DNA of 64,000 nucleotides from Clostridium sp. UBA4548 (lineage in GTDB: Bacteria > Bacillota > Clostridia > Clostridiales > Clostridiaceae), in the NCBI RefSeq assembly GCF_002387895.1, contig NZ_DGLI01000029.1:69864-133863 (forward strand). Direction: 5' to 3'. Made by a program: the position numbers and the translations under genes. The notes under the pieces are model-generated. The model made no database searches. It was not told where the DNA came from and saw only the letters and a program-made list of their open reading frames with translations. Shown here in pieces: positions 7,388 through 16,237 of this stretch. Every line of letters starts with the position of its first letter. The stretch's first letter is position 1.

Positions 7388-7475
7388 AAGAGTTAAGGCT
7401 TAACTTCCGAATGAAGCTAATTGGTTTTCTTAAGACCTTTTGAAGTGAATAAGTTAAAGCTTGCTCTTTTTAAAA
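7388..7475 (+). other. long hairpin in the gap before the chemoreceptor-like gene
   Basis: AAGAGTTAAGGCTTAAC can pair imperfectly with GTTAAAGCTTGCTCTT, followed by TTTAAAA. It may be a terminator or a structured RNA. The rest of 7290-7555 holds nothing I can name. Confidence 0.3.
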
Positions 7476-7555
7476 CGAAAATATTAAGGTAGCAAAGCTT
7501 GGCGTGGGTATAATTTATGGTAACTTTTATTGGCTTTATGTAGAGATTCTGTTAA

Positions 7556-7584
7556 TTGATTATGTACTAAGGGCATGCTATACT
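7556..7584 (+). promoter_or_regulatory. promoter of the chemoreceptor-like gene
   Basis: TTGATT, a 17-nt spacer ending in TGC, then TATACT. It lies 20 nt before the start codon, leaving a very short leader. Confidence 0.65.
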
Positions 7585-7604
7585 AAAATTGGAGGGGATC
7601 AATT

Positions 7605-8138
7605 ATGAAAGAAGTGAATTTTGATAGTAAGAGTTTAGACAACCAGTCTGAGATTAAAGAAATATCTGACACCTTATTTGGTGCACTACAACAAACAAAT
7701 GCAAGCTCAGAAGAGATATCTTCTACATCACAAGACTTGTCTTTAAGTATAGATAAAGTTATAGAACTTGTGAATCAAACTAGTGGAAAGATTGATGAGT
7801 CTAATAGCTTAATAACCCTTATTCAAGGAATTTCTAAAAACTCTAACTTATTAGGGTTGAATGCATCTATTGAAGCATCTAGAGCAGGATCTGAAGGAGC
7901 TGGCTTTAATATAATTGCAAAGGAAATGAGAAAGCTTGCTCAAAGCAGTACTGAATCTGCAGAGAAAATATCAAGAGCACTTTCAGACATAAAGGCAGCT
8001 ATTGATTTAGTTGTAGAAGAAATCAATAAAGTAGGGTTAATAGCATCTTCTCAAGCAGCATCTACAGAAGAAATCACAGCGACTCTACAAGAAATTACCT
8101 CTACAGCTCAACTGCTAGTTAATAAGACTATCCACTAA
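7605..8138 (+). CDS. soluble methyl-accepting chemotaxis signalling domain protein
   Basis: A 177-residue protein made only of the cytoplasmic signalling part of a chemoreceptor. The conserved tip NLLGLNASIEASRAGSEGAG lies at about 82-101 and is flanked by long heptad-repeat helices. There is no membrane segment, HAMP or sensor domain. It is similar in layout to B. subtilis YfmS but shorter. It could join receptor arrays or act with CheA/CheW encoded elsewhere. GGAGGGG precedes the ATG. It is monocistronic in appearance. Confidence 0.75.
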   Translation: MKEVNFDSKSLDNQSEIKEISDTLFGALQQTNASSEEISSTSQDLSLSIDKVIELVNQTSGKIDESNSLITLIQGISKNSNLLGLNASIEASRAGSEGAGFNIIAKEMRKLAQSSTESAEKISRALSDIKAAIDLVVEEINKVGLIASSQAASTEEITATLQEITSTAQLLVNKTIH

Positions 8139-8401
8139 TTAATAGAAGTATTACTTAGTAATATAAATATATATAAATATTAGGGATTGTATATGATAAA
8201 CTCATGTGCAATCTTATTTTTATGGACAGATAAGCAATTCATAGATAATAGCAGGAAAAATTAGTAAGGAAGAGGCTATAATTACAATAAAGCAATAGGA
8301 GAGATATTAGGACAAATTTGAGATGAGAAATATTTGAATAATTCTGAAAAATATCATATAATATAGTAAAGTATACTATTTAAGTAATTGGGGGGATTAT
8401 A

Positions 8402-8566
8402 ATGTCAATTGATGCATTTAAAAGGGCTGCGGCTAAGGATTCAGAGTTTAAGGGGCAAAACGCTGATGTAGAAAAATATAGTAGAAATAACTCATGGCTT
8501 GTTAATGCAGGAGCATGGGGAGTACTTTTATTAATTTGTCTTGCAGGATATTTTATTTTCTTTTAA
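8402..8566 (+). CDS. 54-residue membrane-anchored peptide A
   Basis: ATG preceded by GGGGGGATTATA encodes a charged 31-residue N-terminal half (MSIDAFKRAAAKDSEF...) and then W-x-hydrophobic membrane segment (about 34-54) ending at the C-terminus. This predicts a tail-anchored membrane peptide. The next gene has the same length and layout, although sequence identity is low. Function and family are unknown to me. Confidence 0.55.
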   Translation: MSIDAFKRAAAKDSEFKGQNADVEKYSRNNSWLVNAGAWGVLLLICLAGYFIFF

Positions 8567-8652
8567 AAATAAATAAACTTATTTACAATTTAAGATTTTC
8601 GTCTTTTCGTTGGATTCAGTTAAATATTTAAAGAATATTGGGAGATGGTATA

Positions 8653-8817
8653 ATGTCAGCAGGCAATTTAAAAGCTCCAGAACTTTATAAGGAAGTTGAA
8701 GTCAAGGAAAATGGTACTACTATTAATAATCACAGAAAAAAACAGGGTAGTTGGAAGATTACAGCTATTGCAGGAGCTATAATTTTATTATTCTATCTCA
8801 TAGTAACTGCTATGTAA
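8653..8817 (+). CDS. 54-residue membrane-anchored peptide B
   Basis: It follows GGGAG at 8 nt and encodes a hydrophilic 33-residue N-terminal part, then GSW and a C-terminal hydrophobic helix (about 36-54). Length, start MS, a Trp at the membrane border and tail-anchor design match the neighbouring peptide. The two may be diverged paralogues or a two-component pair. The operon ends at the terminator 8938-8987. Confidence 0.55.
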   Translation: MSAGNLKAPELYKEVEVKENGTTINNHRKKQGSWKITAIAGAIILLFYLIVTAM

Positions 8818-8937
8818 GCAGCAATACAACTTTACGCACATGTGTATAAAGGGGCAATGGTAGTTAATGGGGAAATTCTATTTTAATCATATAATTTTAT
8901 TATTCATTTAGAATTATAAGTGAGGATAAAAGTTAGC

Positions 8938-8987
8938 TAAGTGTTTCTATTCTAATATAATTAGATGTAGAAGCACTTAATTTTTTT
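8938..8987 (+). terminator. intrinsic terminator after the peptide pair
   Basis: TAAGTG-TTTCTA pairs with TAGAAGCACTTA (one G-U) and is followed by ATTTTTTT. The remaining 8990-9311 is AT-rich with no gene seen. Confidence 0.75.
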
Positions 8988-9311
8988 GAAAATTAATTTG
9001 TTAAACGTGTTATGCAAGAAAACTGTAGATAAATGATAAATATTAGTCTAATTTACAGAAAAAAATGGAAATAATGAAGGAAATTTCATATTTTTGTCAA
9101 ATATATCAAGTGAATTAAAGTGAAATGTATATGGAGGTTGTTTCCTTCGAGCATATTTTCTAAAATACATAGAAGGGCTTTGTGTAAAGTAAAAGGATAA
9201 GTTTTTTGCTAGTTCTATTTTGTTTAGTAATAAGTATAGCGATTTTAAGCTTATAAATCTCTATATAAACAACAATTACTAATTGTTATTACAATGGATA
9301 GGGTGATGACT

Positions 9312-11027
9312 ATGGAATATGAAGATTTAACCAAGGATCAATTAATAAAATATATTAAGAATAAGGACGAGAAAATATCTCATCTAGAAAAACTTGTTAG
9401 AGAACAGGAGAAAACATTAAAAGTTCTCACCTTGAGTGAAAGTACTATGAGAGCTGTGATAGAATCAAGTATTGATGGAATTATAGTTAAAGATGAAAAC
9501 TTCAATATCACTAATATAAACAGAAGCTTTATGAAGATATGGGAATTAGATGAAGATTTGTGCAATCAAACAGATAGATTTGAGTTAGTAGAACACTGTA
9601 AGAAGAAGGTAGTAAACCCAATAGAGTTTGCAGAAAATTTAGAGATTATAACAAGAGAAAATAAGGAACATTGGGATTATATATACTTTAAAAATGGTAG
9701 GGTTATTGAACAATTATTTGAACCTCTAATAATAAATGGGGAAACACGAGGTAATCTTTGGAGTTTTAGAGATATTACTAAGAGAAAAAAGCTAGAAAAA
9801 AGCCTTGAAACAAGTGAAGAGTTATATAAAAGACTTATTAATAAGCTGCCAGATGGCATACTTGTTTATGAAAATGGTAAAAGAATAGTAGCAAATGAGG
9901 CTGCACTAAATTTTTCAGCAAGAAAACTTAAAAGCTATAATATTGGAGACTCTTTGAAAATTCACCCTGACTATAGGCAGGTTGTAGATGAAAGAATAAG
10001 TAAGTTGTTGAACGAGGAAACTGAGGTGGATTTTCTAGAACAAAAAATTCTTTTAGATGATGGCACAGAAGGGGAAGTAGAAGTTGCAGGATTTTCCTTT
10101 AAGGAAGAGGACAGTTTATATGTAACAGCTATCATAAGGGATATAGCTGATAGGAAAAGAATTCATAAACTAGAAATGGATATTTTAGAAAAGTCCATAC
10201 TTCTGAGTCATGCAGAGGAGTACAACAAATTAAAGACTCAGCTTTTTTCAACGGTATCTCATGAACTTAAAACTCCTCTCAATATTATTTTGGGAGGCAT
10301 TCAATTACTACAAGATAAGTTAGAGAAAAACCCTAATGACATAAATAGCGGTTTTAGTATTAGCTCTGTAGGTAAATATTTAAAATCTATGAAGCAAAAT
10401 TGTTACAGGTTATTAAGGCTTATCAATAATTTTATTGATATGAATAAAATAGAAAGTGGCTTTTTCAAGCTAGATTTAGAAAATAAAAACATTATAGAAA
10501 TCATAGAAAATATTACTCTATCTGTTGTGAGCTATGTCGAAAGCAAGGGAATTAGTATAATCTTTGATACAGAGGTAGAAGAAAAAGTAATTGCTTGTGA
10601 CGAAGATAAATTAGAAAGAGTCATACTTAATTTACTTTCAAATGCCATAAAATTTACAAACCCAGGAGGGAGTATACAGGTAAATATTTATGATAGGGGT
10701 AACAGTTTAATAATATCAGTGAAGGATAGCGGTTTTGGCATACCAAAGGATATGCATAGTAAAATATTTGAACCTTTTACACAGGGAGATTCGTTACTTA
10801 GAAGAAGGGCGGAGGGAAGTGGAATTGGGCTATCTCTTGTAAAGTCTCTTGTAGAACTTCATGGAGGAAAAGTTAGTATTAATAGTGAGCTAGGAAAAGG
10901 CAGTGAATTTATCATCGAACTACCTATAAACTTAATTGAAGAGAGCCAGGACTGTGTTGATAGAGGAGATTTTATAGATAGTAAGGTAGAAAAGATTACT
11001 GTAGAGTTTTCAGATATATATGTTTAG
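9312..11027 (+). CDS. orphan cytoplasmic PAS-PAS sensor histidine kinase
   Basis: A 571-residue kinase without membrane segments. An N-terminal coiled coil (about 10-40) leads into two PAS-type sensor domains (about 44-160 and 165-285). A HisKA domain follows with phospho-acceptor SHELKTPLN (His about 317), then a HATPase domain with NLLSNAIKFT, VKDSGFGIP and GSGIGLSLV motifs. No response regulator is adjacent, so it probably feeds a distant regulator or Spo0F/Spo0A-type phosphorelay; that is inference. I start at ATG 9312, 6 nt after AGGGTG; an ATG 18 bp earlier lacks a binding site. Confidence 0.85.
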   Translation: MEYEDLTKDQLIKYIKNKDEKISHLEKLVREQEKTLKVLTLSESTMRAVIESSIDGIIVKDENFNITNINRSFMKIWELDEDLCNQTDRFELVEHCKKKVVNPIEFAENLEIITRENKEHWDYIYFKNGRVIEQLFEPLIINGETRGNLWSFRDITKRKKLEKSLETSEELYKRLINKLPDGILVYENGKRIVANEAALNFSARKLKSYNIGDSLKIHPDYRQVVDERISKLLNEETEVDFLEQKILLDDGTEGEVEVAGFSFKEEDSLYVTAIIRDIADRKRIHKLEMDILEKSILLSHAEEYNKLKTQLFSTVSHELKTPLNIILGGIQLLQDKLEKNPNDINSGFSISSVGKYLKSMKQNCYRLLRLINNFIDMNKIESGFFKLDLENKNIIEIIENITLSVVSYVESKGISIIFDTEVEEKVIACDEDKLERVILNLLSNAIKFTNPGGSIQVNIYDRGNSLIISVKDSGFGIPKDMHSKIFEPFTQGDSLLRRRAEGSGIGLSLVKSLVELHGGKVSINSELGKGSEFIIELPINLIEESQDCVDRGDFIDSKVEKITVEFSDIYV

Positions 11028-11089
11028 AGGACTTACCATTAAAATATTATTAAGTCTAGCAGGGCAATAGGGTTATAGAAACAATATAA

Positions 11090-11299
11090 GGGGATACACT
11101 GAATATATTGTGACTCAAATTTCATGGGGATGAGCCAAGATTTGGTGTTTTTGAATATAATAATCATATACTTTAAACTCTTGTAGGTCATTGGACGGAG
11201 TCAAAGCCTTTACATATTTGAGAAAATGTAAAGGCTATACTTCATGATTTTAAGGCTGCAAAGGAGTACTGTATTGATTTAAAATGTAAGAAGAAATAA
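11090..11299 (+). pseudogene. decayed gene remnant, family unknown
   Basis: One frame reads as protein-like sequence broken by three in-frame stops: ...FHGDEPRFGVFEYNNHIL, TLVGHWTESKPLHI and ENVKAILHDFKAAKEYCIDL, ending ...CKKK and stop. The amino-acid mix looks coding and there is no plausible start. I read it as a pseudogene. Chance is possible. Confidence 0.35.
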
Positions 11300-11572
11300 T
11301 GCTATAGATAAAAAAGGGAGTGTGCAAAACTATATGTTGTGGCTTTTACATAAAGAAAGTGGCTTTATATAGTTAATTCATTTTTACAATGAATTTAATG
11401 AATTCAAATAAAGATAAAATACTATATTTTACATTTATACCATGATATAATTAAAGTGTAATCATATATTTAACTAGAGTTTTTAATTTAAAAAACGGTT
11501 CTTAAAATGGATAAATTAACTATAAAATATTTACATACATTTATTAATAAAATATTATAAGAAGCTTGCATT

Positions 11573-11613
11573 AAGTCGCTGAATAGTCATAAGAAATTCA
11601 GCGACTTTTTTTA
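11573..11613 (+). terminator. intrinsic terminator
   Basis: A perfect AAGTCGCTGAAT/ATTCAGCGACTT stem is followed by seven T. It has no intact gene within 500 bp upstream on its strand, so it probably belongs to the decayed gene. The rest of 11300-11572 holds nothing I can name. Confidence 0.85.
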
Positions 11614-11794
11614 TAGAGAATTTTACTGCTTTAACTTTGAAAAGTTCTTGAGGAGCCTTGAGGTTCAAGGTTTTTAGATTACATGTAAAAAAATAAAGAT
11701 ATTACAGGTAGCTAAAAAGGTGGCATAAATACATACTTTTGTTCTAATAGTTTTTGTAAATGTAAAAAAGTACTTAAGGAGAGAGGTGCTCAGC

Positions 11795-12142
11795 ATGAAT
11801 TTAGAAGAAATCATGAGACTAATAATTGGTATATTATTTGTGTTTATGCCAGGCATAGGAATTCCCTTAGTAGCAATAATTGTTTTGGTAACTACAATTG
11901 CAGACAAGAATCAAATACCTATTAAAGATACCTATTGTGAATTACCTAAAGATAAATATGAAATAGTTGATGAAAAGAAGTTTAACTTAATGATGAAGGT
12001 AAGAGGGTATTCCTTTTCTCTACTAATTTTCTTAACCTTATATCTTCAGGTATGGAGCTTAATTGCAATGATTTTAGCTGTACTTCATATGATGATATTT
12101 AATTATAGGCTAGAGAAGTATTATAAGTTAAGACAGGTTTAA
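11795..12142 (+). CDS. unknown membrane protein, first gene of the small-gene array
   Basis: A 115-residue protein with three hydrophobic segments (about 5-30, 70-85 and 86-102) separated by a charged loop (about 35-65). It starts at an ATG 8 nt after AAGGAGAGAGG. I do not recognise the family. It begins a run of same-strand small genes that continues to about 20.7 kb. Confidence 0.65.
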   Translation: MNLEEIMRLIIGILFVFMPGIGIPLVAIIVLVTTIADKNQIPIKDTYCELPKDKYEIVDEKKFNLMMKVRGYSFSLLIFLTLYLQVWSLIAMILAVLHMMIFNYRLEKYYKLRQV

Positions 12143-12183
12143 ATCATAGAAGTGAGTGAAATGGGATAAAGGGGAGAGAAAAC

Positions 12184-12744
12184 ATGAAGAAAAAAATCTA
12201 TTATATATTAATTATATTAGTTTTGATTTATGGAGGATTTAGTTTATATTCAAGACCTTATACAATAGCCGAGGATAAGAAGCAGTTGGAAGAGAATATA
12301 GTAAAATTTATTAATAGACCTATAGTAATTACAGACAAAGTAGAAATAAAGCAGGAACTAAACCTTCACAATAAAAAATTTGTTCTATTCTTATATAATA
12401 ATAAGTTAGCAAATGTAGAGTTAATAAAGGGTCTTAACAATAAGTATAAGATTGAGAAAGCTGAGCTTACTGACAAATACTTTTACGATGAGATAAGAAC
12501 TACTAGTGATGGCAAGTACTTAATCTTAAAAGGTGAGAATTACAACAGTAAAATTGCTTACGTAAGAGTTTTATTAGACAACAATGAATATAAAATTGAT
12601 ATACCACAGCAGGCGTACTTTATAACATACTGCAAGGTTCCAATGGAAACAGAGAAAACCTTTATAGGGGCTGGAAATTTAAAAATCTATAATAACGAGG
12701 ATATAGATATTACTAATGAAATGAACAAGATTTTATTTAAGTAA
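12184..12744 (+). CDS. unknown membrane-anchored extracellular protein
   Basis: A 186-residue protein with a basic start, one hydrophobic anchor (about 5-22) and a hydrophilic domain rich in Lys/Asn and predicted strands, expected outside the cell. There is no lipobox cysteine. AAGGGGAGAG precedes the ATG. It lies 41 bp after the previous gene. Function unknown. Confidence 0.65.
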   Translation: MKKKIYYILIILVLIYGGFSLYSRPYTIAEDKKQLEENIVKFINRPIVITDKVEIKQELNLHNKKFVLFLYNNKLANVELIKGLNNKYKIEKAELTDKYFYDEIRTTSDGKYLILKGENYNSKIAYVRVLLDNNEYKIDIPQQAYFITYCKVPMETEKTFIGAGNLKIYNNEDIDITNEMNKILFK

Positions 12745-12781
12745 TTCAGAGTAGTAAGAAAGGTTTTTGGGGGGGATAAAC

Positions 12782-13213
12782 ATGAAAATAAGATTATTAG
12801 CAATTGAAGATTATGAAAAGGTATATGATTTATGGACAAATACAAAGGACATGGGTATGAGGAGTTTGGATGATTCTTATGAAGGCATAGAAAGATTTCT
12901 AAAAAGAAATCCTACCACCAGCTTTGTGGCTGAGAAGGATAATGAAGTTGTAGGGGTAATCCTATGCGGTCATGATGGAAGAAGAGGGTACATTTATCAT
13001 ACGGCAGTTAATGCTGATTACCGTAGAAAGGGTCTCGGGGAAACCTTGGTGAATGCTGCCCTAGAAGCTTTAAAAAAGGAAGGAATAAATAAAGCTGCAC
13101 TTGTGGTGTTTAGTACCAATGATGTAGGAAATAGGTTCTGGGAATCAATTGGCTTTGAAAAAAGAGAGGATTTAGTTTACAGAAACATAAGTATAAATAA
13201 GAATAACATTTAG
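12782..13213 (+). CDS. GNAT-family N-acetyltransferase
   Basis: A 143-residue acetyl-CoA-dependent acetyltransferase. The acetyl-CoA loop is VNADYRRKGLGETLV at about 77-91, followed by the usual helix and the late motif NRFWESIGF near 118. The order resembles YpeA-like GNATs. The start at 12782 follows GGGGGGG at a normal distance. The substrate is not predictable. Confidence 0.85.
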   Translation: MKIRLLAIEDYEKVYDLWTNTKDMGMRSLDDSYEGIERFLKRNPTTSFVAEKDNEVVGVILCGHDGRRGYIYHTAVNADYRRKGLGETLVNAALEALKKEGINKAALVVFSTNDVGNRFWESIGFEKREDLVYRNISINKNNI

Positions 13214-13257
13214 TGGATTTTTGTTTAGTAGGTGCTGAGGGGAAGGGGCGAACTTGC

Positions 13258-13704
13258 ATGGAAAAGAAATTATTCAAACATAATACAGGTTTAATTTTAA
13301 TTATAACGGTTTGTATTGTAACAATAAGTTTTATTGGAATAAAGGTCTTTGCAAACAATAAAAACAATAGTAATTTAACTGCAGAGGAAGTTAAAAAGGT
13401 TGAAAAAAACCTAAACATAATAGTATCAGGACCACTTACCAAATCTTCAAATCCCTATGATCAAATTAAAGCACATAAACAAGAGTTTAATGAAATTGTA
13501 GAATTAGGAAAACCAGTTGTGAGTTACTTTATAGAACAATTTAAAAGTGGGAAATTAGATGGGAACAGTGAGTGGGTTACAGCATGGATATGCAATGAAG
13601 TTCTAGGAGAGGAAAATCCAATAAAGATATGGTCTGAGGATAATAAAAATGGTTGGGATTCAGGTAGGGATTGGTATGAAAAATATCTTTTACTAGAGGA
13701 TTAG
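13258..13704 (+). CDS. unknown membrane-anchored protein
   Basis: A 148-residue protein with one N-terminal anchor (about 11-29) and an extracellular acidic helical domain. It carries recognisable WVTAWICNEVLG and WDSGRDWYEKYL segments near the C-terminus, similar in style to Bacillus small secreted proteins with HEAT-like repeats. I start at ATG 13258 after GAGGGGAAGGGG. Function unknown. Confidence 0.6.
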   Translation: MEKKLFKHNTGLILIITVCIVTISFIGIKVFANNKNNSNLTAEEVKKVEKNLNIIVSGPLTKSSNPYDQIKAHKQEFNEIVELGKPVVSYFIEQFKSGKLDGNSEWVTAWICNEVLGEENPIKIWSEDNKNGWDSGRDWYEKYLLLED

Positions 13705-13770
13705 AGCCTTAAAGGGCAATGGCAGACTTTATAAGAATAAAATAAACAATTCAAATATGGAGGGAGAGAA

Positions 13771-14403
13771 TTGAAAAGTAAAGAACCCAAAAGTCTTCTT
13801 GATGTATTTAAAATTTGTGCCGTTGGATTAGCCATTGTATTTTTAATAACCAAAGGAATCGAAGGCTATAGGGCAGATAAAAAAGAGAAAGAAAGTCGTA
13901 TGCTATATATATTAACCTTCACAGATATGTATTATAACTACAAAACTGAACCAATAGAGGCTTGGTTGAAAGTAGATGAAAACTATATGCCAGACAGAGA
14001 AAAACTTAATACTTACTTTAAGGATGAAATTAAAGTAAATAAAGAAGTGTATAAGGATGAAAATACAACTATATATTTAGATACCATAAAAGGTGATGAC
14101 AACAGCTTTTTAAGATTTTATTTTACTAAGGAAGACAAGGTTGAAAAAAACAAAGGTGAACTGGTTACTATTACCAAGGAATTAAAAGAAAATGAGCATA
14201 CAATGTTCTATAATCATGAAAATTCACCCCAAGTTTATGACAAAGAAGGGAAAAGCATGGGCAATGTCAGTCTATATAATGAATTTGGAAAAGGCGAAGA
14301 CTTTATTATTTCTGTAAAAAAGGAAGACTTAACAAATATGAATTGGCCCATTAGCTTTAAGATGAATTTAACTAAGGTTTCTTACGAGAGAAAGAAACAA
14401 TAA
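13771..14403 (+). CDS. unknown membrane-anchored protein
   Basis: A 210-residue protein starting at TTG behind GGAGGGAGAG. One hydrophobic segment (about 12-27) precedes a large charged outer domain rich in Lys and Glu. It has no recognisable enzymatic motif. Same strand and spacing as its neighbours in the array. Family unknown to me. Confidence 0.6.
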   Translation: MKSKEPKSLLDVFKICAVGLAIVFLITKGIEGYRADKKEKESRMLYILTFTDMYYNYKTEPIEAWLKVDENYMPDREKLNTYFKDEIKVNKEVYKDENTTIYLDTIKGDDNSFLRFYFTKEDKVEKNKGELVTITKELKENEHTMFYNHENSPQVYDKEGKSMGNVSLYNEFGKGEDFIISVKKEDLTNMNWPISFKMNLTKVSYERKKQ

Positions 14404-14447
14404 GTCTTTCTAATAGTTTTACTAGTAATTAAGGGTGGGGGAGAGAA

Positions 14448-14627
14448 ATGGAAGTAAATTATACTGTAATCCTTGTAACTATCATTAATGTAGTTCTTTT
14501 GACCGCAGTTGGAGTAGTTTTGTACAAGGCAGCGAAGAGCTTTAAAAGATTTGTAGAGAGAAACAGAGAAATAGATAAAAAGGTTGATATTATTTTAAAG
14601 AAGTTAGAGGAAAGTGACAGTAAGTAA
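14448..14627 (+). CDS. 59-residue single-segment membrane protein with coiled-coil tail
   Basis: ATG preceded by GGTGGGGGAGAG. The protein has a hydrophobic N-terminal helix (about 5-26) and a charged helical tail with heptad-like spacing (EIDKKVDIILKKLEES). This is the layout of small bitopic membrane proteins that oligomerise. It ends just before the next array gene. Function unknown. Confidence 0.55.
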   Translation: MEVNYTVILVTIINVVLLTAVGVVLYKAAKSFKRFVERNREIDKKVDIILKKLEESDSK

Positions 14628-14680
14628 GTTTTCATCTAATAATGTGAGTATAACAGCTTGCCAATTTAGGGAGATGAATT

Positions 14681-14896
14681 ATGGATAAAAGATTTTATAT
14701 TATTATTGGAACAATATTTTTAATTTCTAGTGGATTTATATACTCTATTGAAAAGTTAACCTCATATATTCATTGGTATTTATGGACAGGTCAGAAGATG
14801 ATGGAAATTCCTATACCTGGAACTAATATTTTTATTTGGGCCTTTGTAATTATTGGGTTAGGATTTTTTGTGCTTGGCTTTAGAAAAAAAGAGTAG
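14681..14896 (+). CDS. 71-residue two-segment membrane protein
   Basis: Two hydrophobic segments (about 5-24 and 50-67) flank a Trp-rich loop (HWYLWTGQKMMEIPIPG). It starts at an ATG after AGGGAGATG and ends in a basic FRKKE tail. Family unknown. The following 209 bp (14897-15105) contain no gene I can support. Confidence 0.55.
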   Translation: MDKRFYIIIGTIFLISSGFIYSIEKLTSYIHWYLWTGQKMMEIPIPGTNIFIWAFVIIGLGFFVLGFRKKE

Positions 14897-15105
14897 AAAA
14901 ACAACATTTTATTCATATATAAAAGCAAGAGAATATATAAACACTGTGGATTTGTTTTTCAGAAGGCATGAAAATAGGCATGAATTAAGGTTGAAATAGA
15001 AAAAGTTGTGGAGTTAGGCATTTGAAAATAAATAACAAGTCAAAATAGACAAACATACTGATTTATTTATTTTTTAAAAATGCCTTAAGCAAAGGGAGTT
15101 GTAAA

Positions 15106-15393
15106 ATGGGGGTTAAAAGAGGGGTTAGTGAAACAATAAATTCAGTAAAAAATCTAGATAACGAATTTCAAGACATATTAGAAATAGCCAGAGGATGTAA
15201 GCTTTCAAACTGCAGTCATACAACTGAAGCTGATTGTGCAATTAAGAAGGCGATTTGTGAAGGAGTTCTCTCAGAAGAAAGGTTTAATTACTATTATAGA
15301 GTAAAGCATGAAGCAGAATATGTTTCTGAGCAAAAGAATAAAACTAAGGCTATTGATTATATGAAGCAAAAAAAACTCTTTCAAAAGTCTTAA
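15106..15393 (+). CDS. isolated RsgA C-terminal zinc-binding domain
   Basis: A 95-residue protein whose core CKLSNCSHTTEADCAIKKAI (about 31-50) matches the zinc site (Cys, His, Cys) at the C-terminus of the ribosome-maturation GTPase RsgA/YjeQ, and LSEERFNYYYRVKHEAEY continues that match. The GTPase and OB-fold domains are absent, yet the ORF has its own AAGGGAG site and a distinct N-terminal extension. It is either a fragment of a broken rsgA duplicate or a domain kept on its own, for example for 30S subunit binding. Confidence 0.7.
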   Translation: MGVKRGVSETINSVKNLDNEFQDILEIARGCKLSNCSHTTEADCAIKKAICEGVLSEERFNYYYRVKHEAEYVSEQKNKTKAIDYMKQKKLFQKS

Positions 15394-15455
15394 TTAAAGA
15401 GAAGAATCCTTTGATATAACTTTTAATATTACAATTGAATAAGGGAGGAATTGCC

Positions 15456-15827
15456 TTGAAAAAACTTAGGGGTATTGTATTGTTTCTACTTTTAACCTCT
15501 TTGATTACAGGATGTTTTAGGTCAACAAAAAATAATGCTACTCCAGAAGAGATTTTGAAGGATGATCCAAATGCAGACTTTTTTATTATGGATAACACAG
15601 TGTACAAAAATGCAGAGGATGTTCAGTGGGTAAAGGACATATCTATTAAAGAAGAAAGTGCCTTAGGAAGAATAAATAAAACTAAGGTAAAGAGAAATTT
15701 TAAAAACTGGAATGCAACAGTGCTAAGCATTAGCACTGAAATTTATAAGTTTCAAGGCAGAGATGACATAGTTTTAGCTAAGAAAGATGATAAATATATA
15801 CCATATATTAGATATGTAGAAGGATAG
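15456..15827 (+). CDS. small lipoprotein, unknown
   Basis: A 123-residue protein starting at TTG after GGGAGG. It has a basic start, hydrophobic stretch and lipobox LITGC (Cys about 20), so it should be lipid-anchored outside the membrane. The mature part is short and strand-rich. No family recognised. It lies 62 bp after the RsgA-like gene. Confidence 0.65.
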   Translation: MKKLRGIVLFLLLTSLITGCFRSTKNNATPEEILKDDPNADFFIMDNTVYKNAEDVQWVKDISIKEESALGRINKTKVKRNFKNWNATVLSISTEIYKFQGRDDIVLAKKDDKYIPYIRYVEG

Positions 15828-15979
15828 GTAAGATTATTCTAATAAGGTATTAAGTATTTAATAGAAAAGGGGGGAGTTTAAGGGAATGGAAACAAGTCAC
15901 ATTGGTTAATAGGTAATTTTTTTAACAAGTAAGCTCAGCTAGAAGGCATATTAAAATTACAATGAAGGGAGCTATAGAC

Positions 15980-16180
15980 ATGAAGAATTTTATTAGAGAG
16001 TACCTATTTAAATATATTTTTCTCTTCTTCTTTTATATTCTTTTAGGAGTCCTTATTAAGGCATTAGATATGAACACTGCAAAAGCGCTAGGCTTTGTAT
16101 GTGGAATGATATTGTATGATGTATTAGCCTATATCTATAGAAGATTTAAAAAGATGAAACCTGAGGTTCAACAGTCGTAG
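15980..16180 (+). CDS. 66-residue membrane protein
   Basis: Two hydrophobic segments (about 10-28 and 38-55) are flanked by basic residues, with the tail RRFKKMKPEVQQS. It starts at ATG 15980, 9 nt after AAGGGAG; an ATG 18 bp earlier would include that site. Unknown family. Confidence 0.5.
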   Translation: MKNFIREYLFKYIFLFFFYILLGVLIKALDMNTAKALGFVCGMILYDVLAYIYRRFKKMKPEVQQS

Positions 16181-16237
16181 GTTATATACTAAAGATGGTT
16201 TCTTATAAGTTGATAGTTATGTATTAAGGGGGAAATC

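Noticed and set aside
7480..7545. c-di-GMP-I riboswitch before the chemoreceptor-like gene
   Set aside because: GGTAGCAAAGCTTGG resembles parts of the aptamer, but the CACGCAAAGCxA, GGGCA and CCAGGTTxCCG blocks are not present in order, and the promoter at 7556 lies downstream of it.
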